A stretch of DNA of 64,000 bases from Verrucomicrobiales bacterium. Its GTDB lineage: Bacteria; Verrucomicrobiota; Verrucomicrobiia; Verrucomicrobiales; DEV007. Numbering within the stretch: the first letter of the stretch is position 1; each line of letters starts with the position of its first letter. The notes below the pieces were generated by a model that was given only the letters and a program-made list of their open reading frames with translations, did not search any database and was not told the origin of the DNA. Position numbers and translations under genes: made by a program. This document shows positions 63,667 to 64,000 of the stretch, in pieces. The stretch covers positions 1 through 64,000 of the forward strand of contig PBSY01000044.1 in NCBI GenBank assembly GCA_002726915.1. The letters are read 5' to 3'.

Positions 63667-64000
63667 TTACGGGAAAAACTTCTTAATGGTTTCGTCTGAT
63701 GGCTTCTTCGTGAAAAGAGAAACCACAATCATGGATACCAGCCCGAGCACAAAACAGATCGCTACAGGCATAACACCATCGTCCGTACGATGCTCACTTG
63801 AGAATACGGTGTATTCCCCACCCCAACCGGACTTGGCAAAGAAGTAAACCCAGCTAACAGCCACCGCTGTAATACATGCATAGGCACCGGCCTTGGTTGC
63901 GCCTTTCCAATAAAGCGCTGTGAAAACAAGCGAAGTGAGAGCCGCGAATCCAGAAAAGCTCCAAACGGCAAGATCGAAGACATTCTGAACATCTTTTAAA
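63667..64000 (-). CDS. Sodium:solute symporter, C-terminal part (5' end outside window)
   Basis: The frame stays open to the window edge, so the visible 110 residues are the C-terminus of a longer membrane protein; an internal GTG at 63864 is not the start. Three to four hydrophobic helices are visible. The TALYWKGATKAGAYA segment and the final SLFTKKPSDETIKKFFP are typical of the SSS (solute:sodium symporter) family. It lies 47 bases upstream of the AMP-ligase gene on the same strand and could import the acid used by that operon. Confidence 0.85.
   Translation of the reverse strand, partial: LKDVQNVFDLAVWSFSGFAALTSLVFTALYWKGATKAGAYACITAVAVSWVYFFAKSGWGGEYTVFSSEHRTDDGVMPVAICFVLGLVSMIVVSLFTKKPSDETIKKFFP

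Overview
The window looks like chromosomal DNA of a Verrucomicrobiota bacterium. The strongest lineage marker is a 51-residue basic protein at 38353-38508 that matches the Verrucomicrobia/Chlamydiae small basic protein family. Supporting signs are a eukaryote-type UDP-sugar pyrophosphorylase, a DUF1080 secreted protein, a sulfatase and a LysM protein inside the division/cell-wall cluster. Base composition is close to even by eye. A free-living, possibly marine, Gram-negative with meso-DAP peptidoglycan is the best guess; genus cannot be read from the sequence.

Layout. 1-3567 (+): the end of proC, a UAP1-like nucleotidyltransferase, a RidA-family protein and a D-threonine-aldolase-like PLP enzyme. 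3905-8945: an M19 dipeptidase (+) facing a minus-strand run of SpoU methyltransferase, a small membrane protein, accA, a LysM protein with a degenerate YkuD-like domain, an unknown protein and acpP. 9102-12315: thiH-thiS, aat and fbaA. 12495-18386: DUF1080 protein, His-rich lipoprotein, sulfatase, a tandem-ClpP NfeD protein and an unknown membrane protein. 18564-23573 (-): nusA-infB-rbfA-nrnA. 23733-24550 (+): a HAD hydrolase and tRNA-Lys(TTT). 24617-35061 (-): a division and cell-wall (dcw) cluster, rsmH-ftsL-like-ftsI-murE-murF-mraY-murD-LysM-ftsW, tightly packed and without mraZ. 35551-39276: poorly characterised secreted or membrane proteins, the small basic protein and a pseudouridine synthase. 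39296-53602 (-): an SGNH-like secreted protein, then one 12 kb gene. 53867-64000 (-): mdh, malQ, a methyltransferase, a DinG/XPD helicase, and a four-gene set made of an Fe-alcohol dehydrogenase, an aldehyde-dehydrogenase-like enzyme, an AMP-ligase and a sodium:solute symporter that runs off the window.

The most interesting object is the 12 kb gene at 41606-53602. It encodes a single 3,998-residue hybrid megasynthase with the order KS-AT-DH-cMT-(psiKR)-ER-KR-ACP-C-A-PCP-reductase. This is the architecture of fungal highly reducing PKS-NRPS hybrids. The last domain, however, is not the usual SDR-type thioester reductase, thioesterase or Dieckmann cyclase. It resembles the cyanobacterial long-chain acyl-ACP reductase (AAR) of alkane biosynthesis and keeps a Gly-rich nucleotide motif and the cysteine in the position of the acylated AAR cysteine. 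The adenylation domain code is close to that for glycine. The simplest inference is an alpha-methylated, reduced polyketide joined to glycine (or another small amino acid) and released as an aldehyde. There are no dedicated tailoring, transport, regulatory or phosphopantetheinyl transferase genes beside it.

Secondary points of interest are the putative carboxylate-reduction operon at the right edge, two enzymes that carry an apparently dead catalytic domain (LysM/YkuD-like and the first ClpP domain of NfeD), and a shortened dcw cluster.
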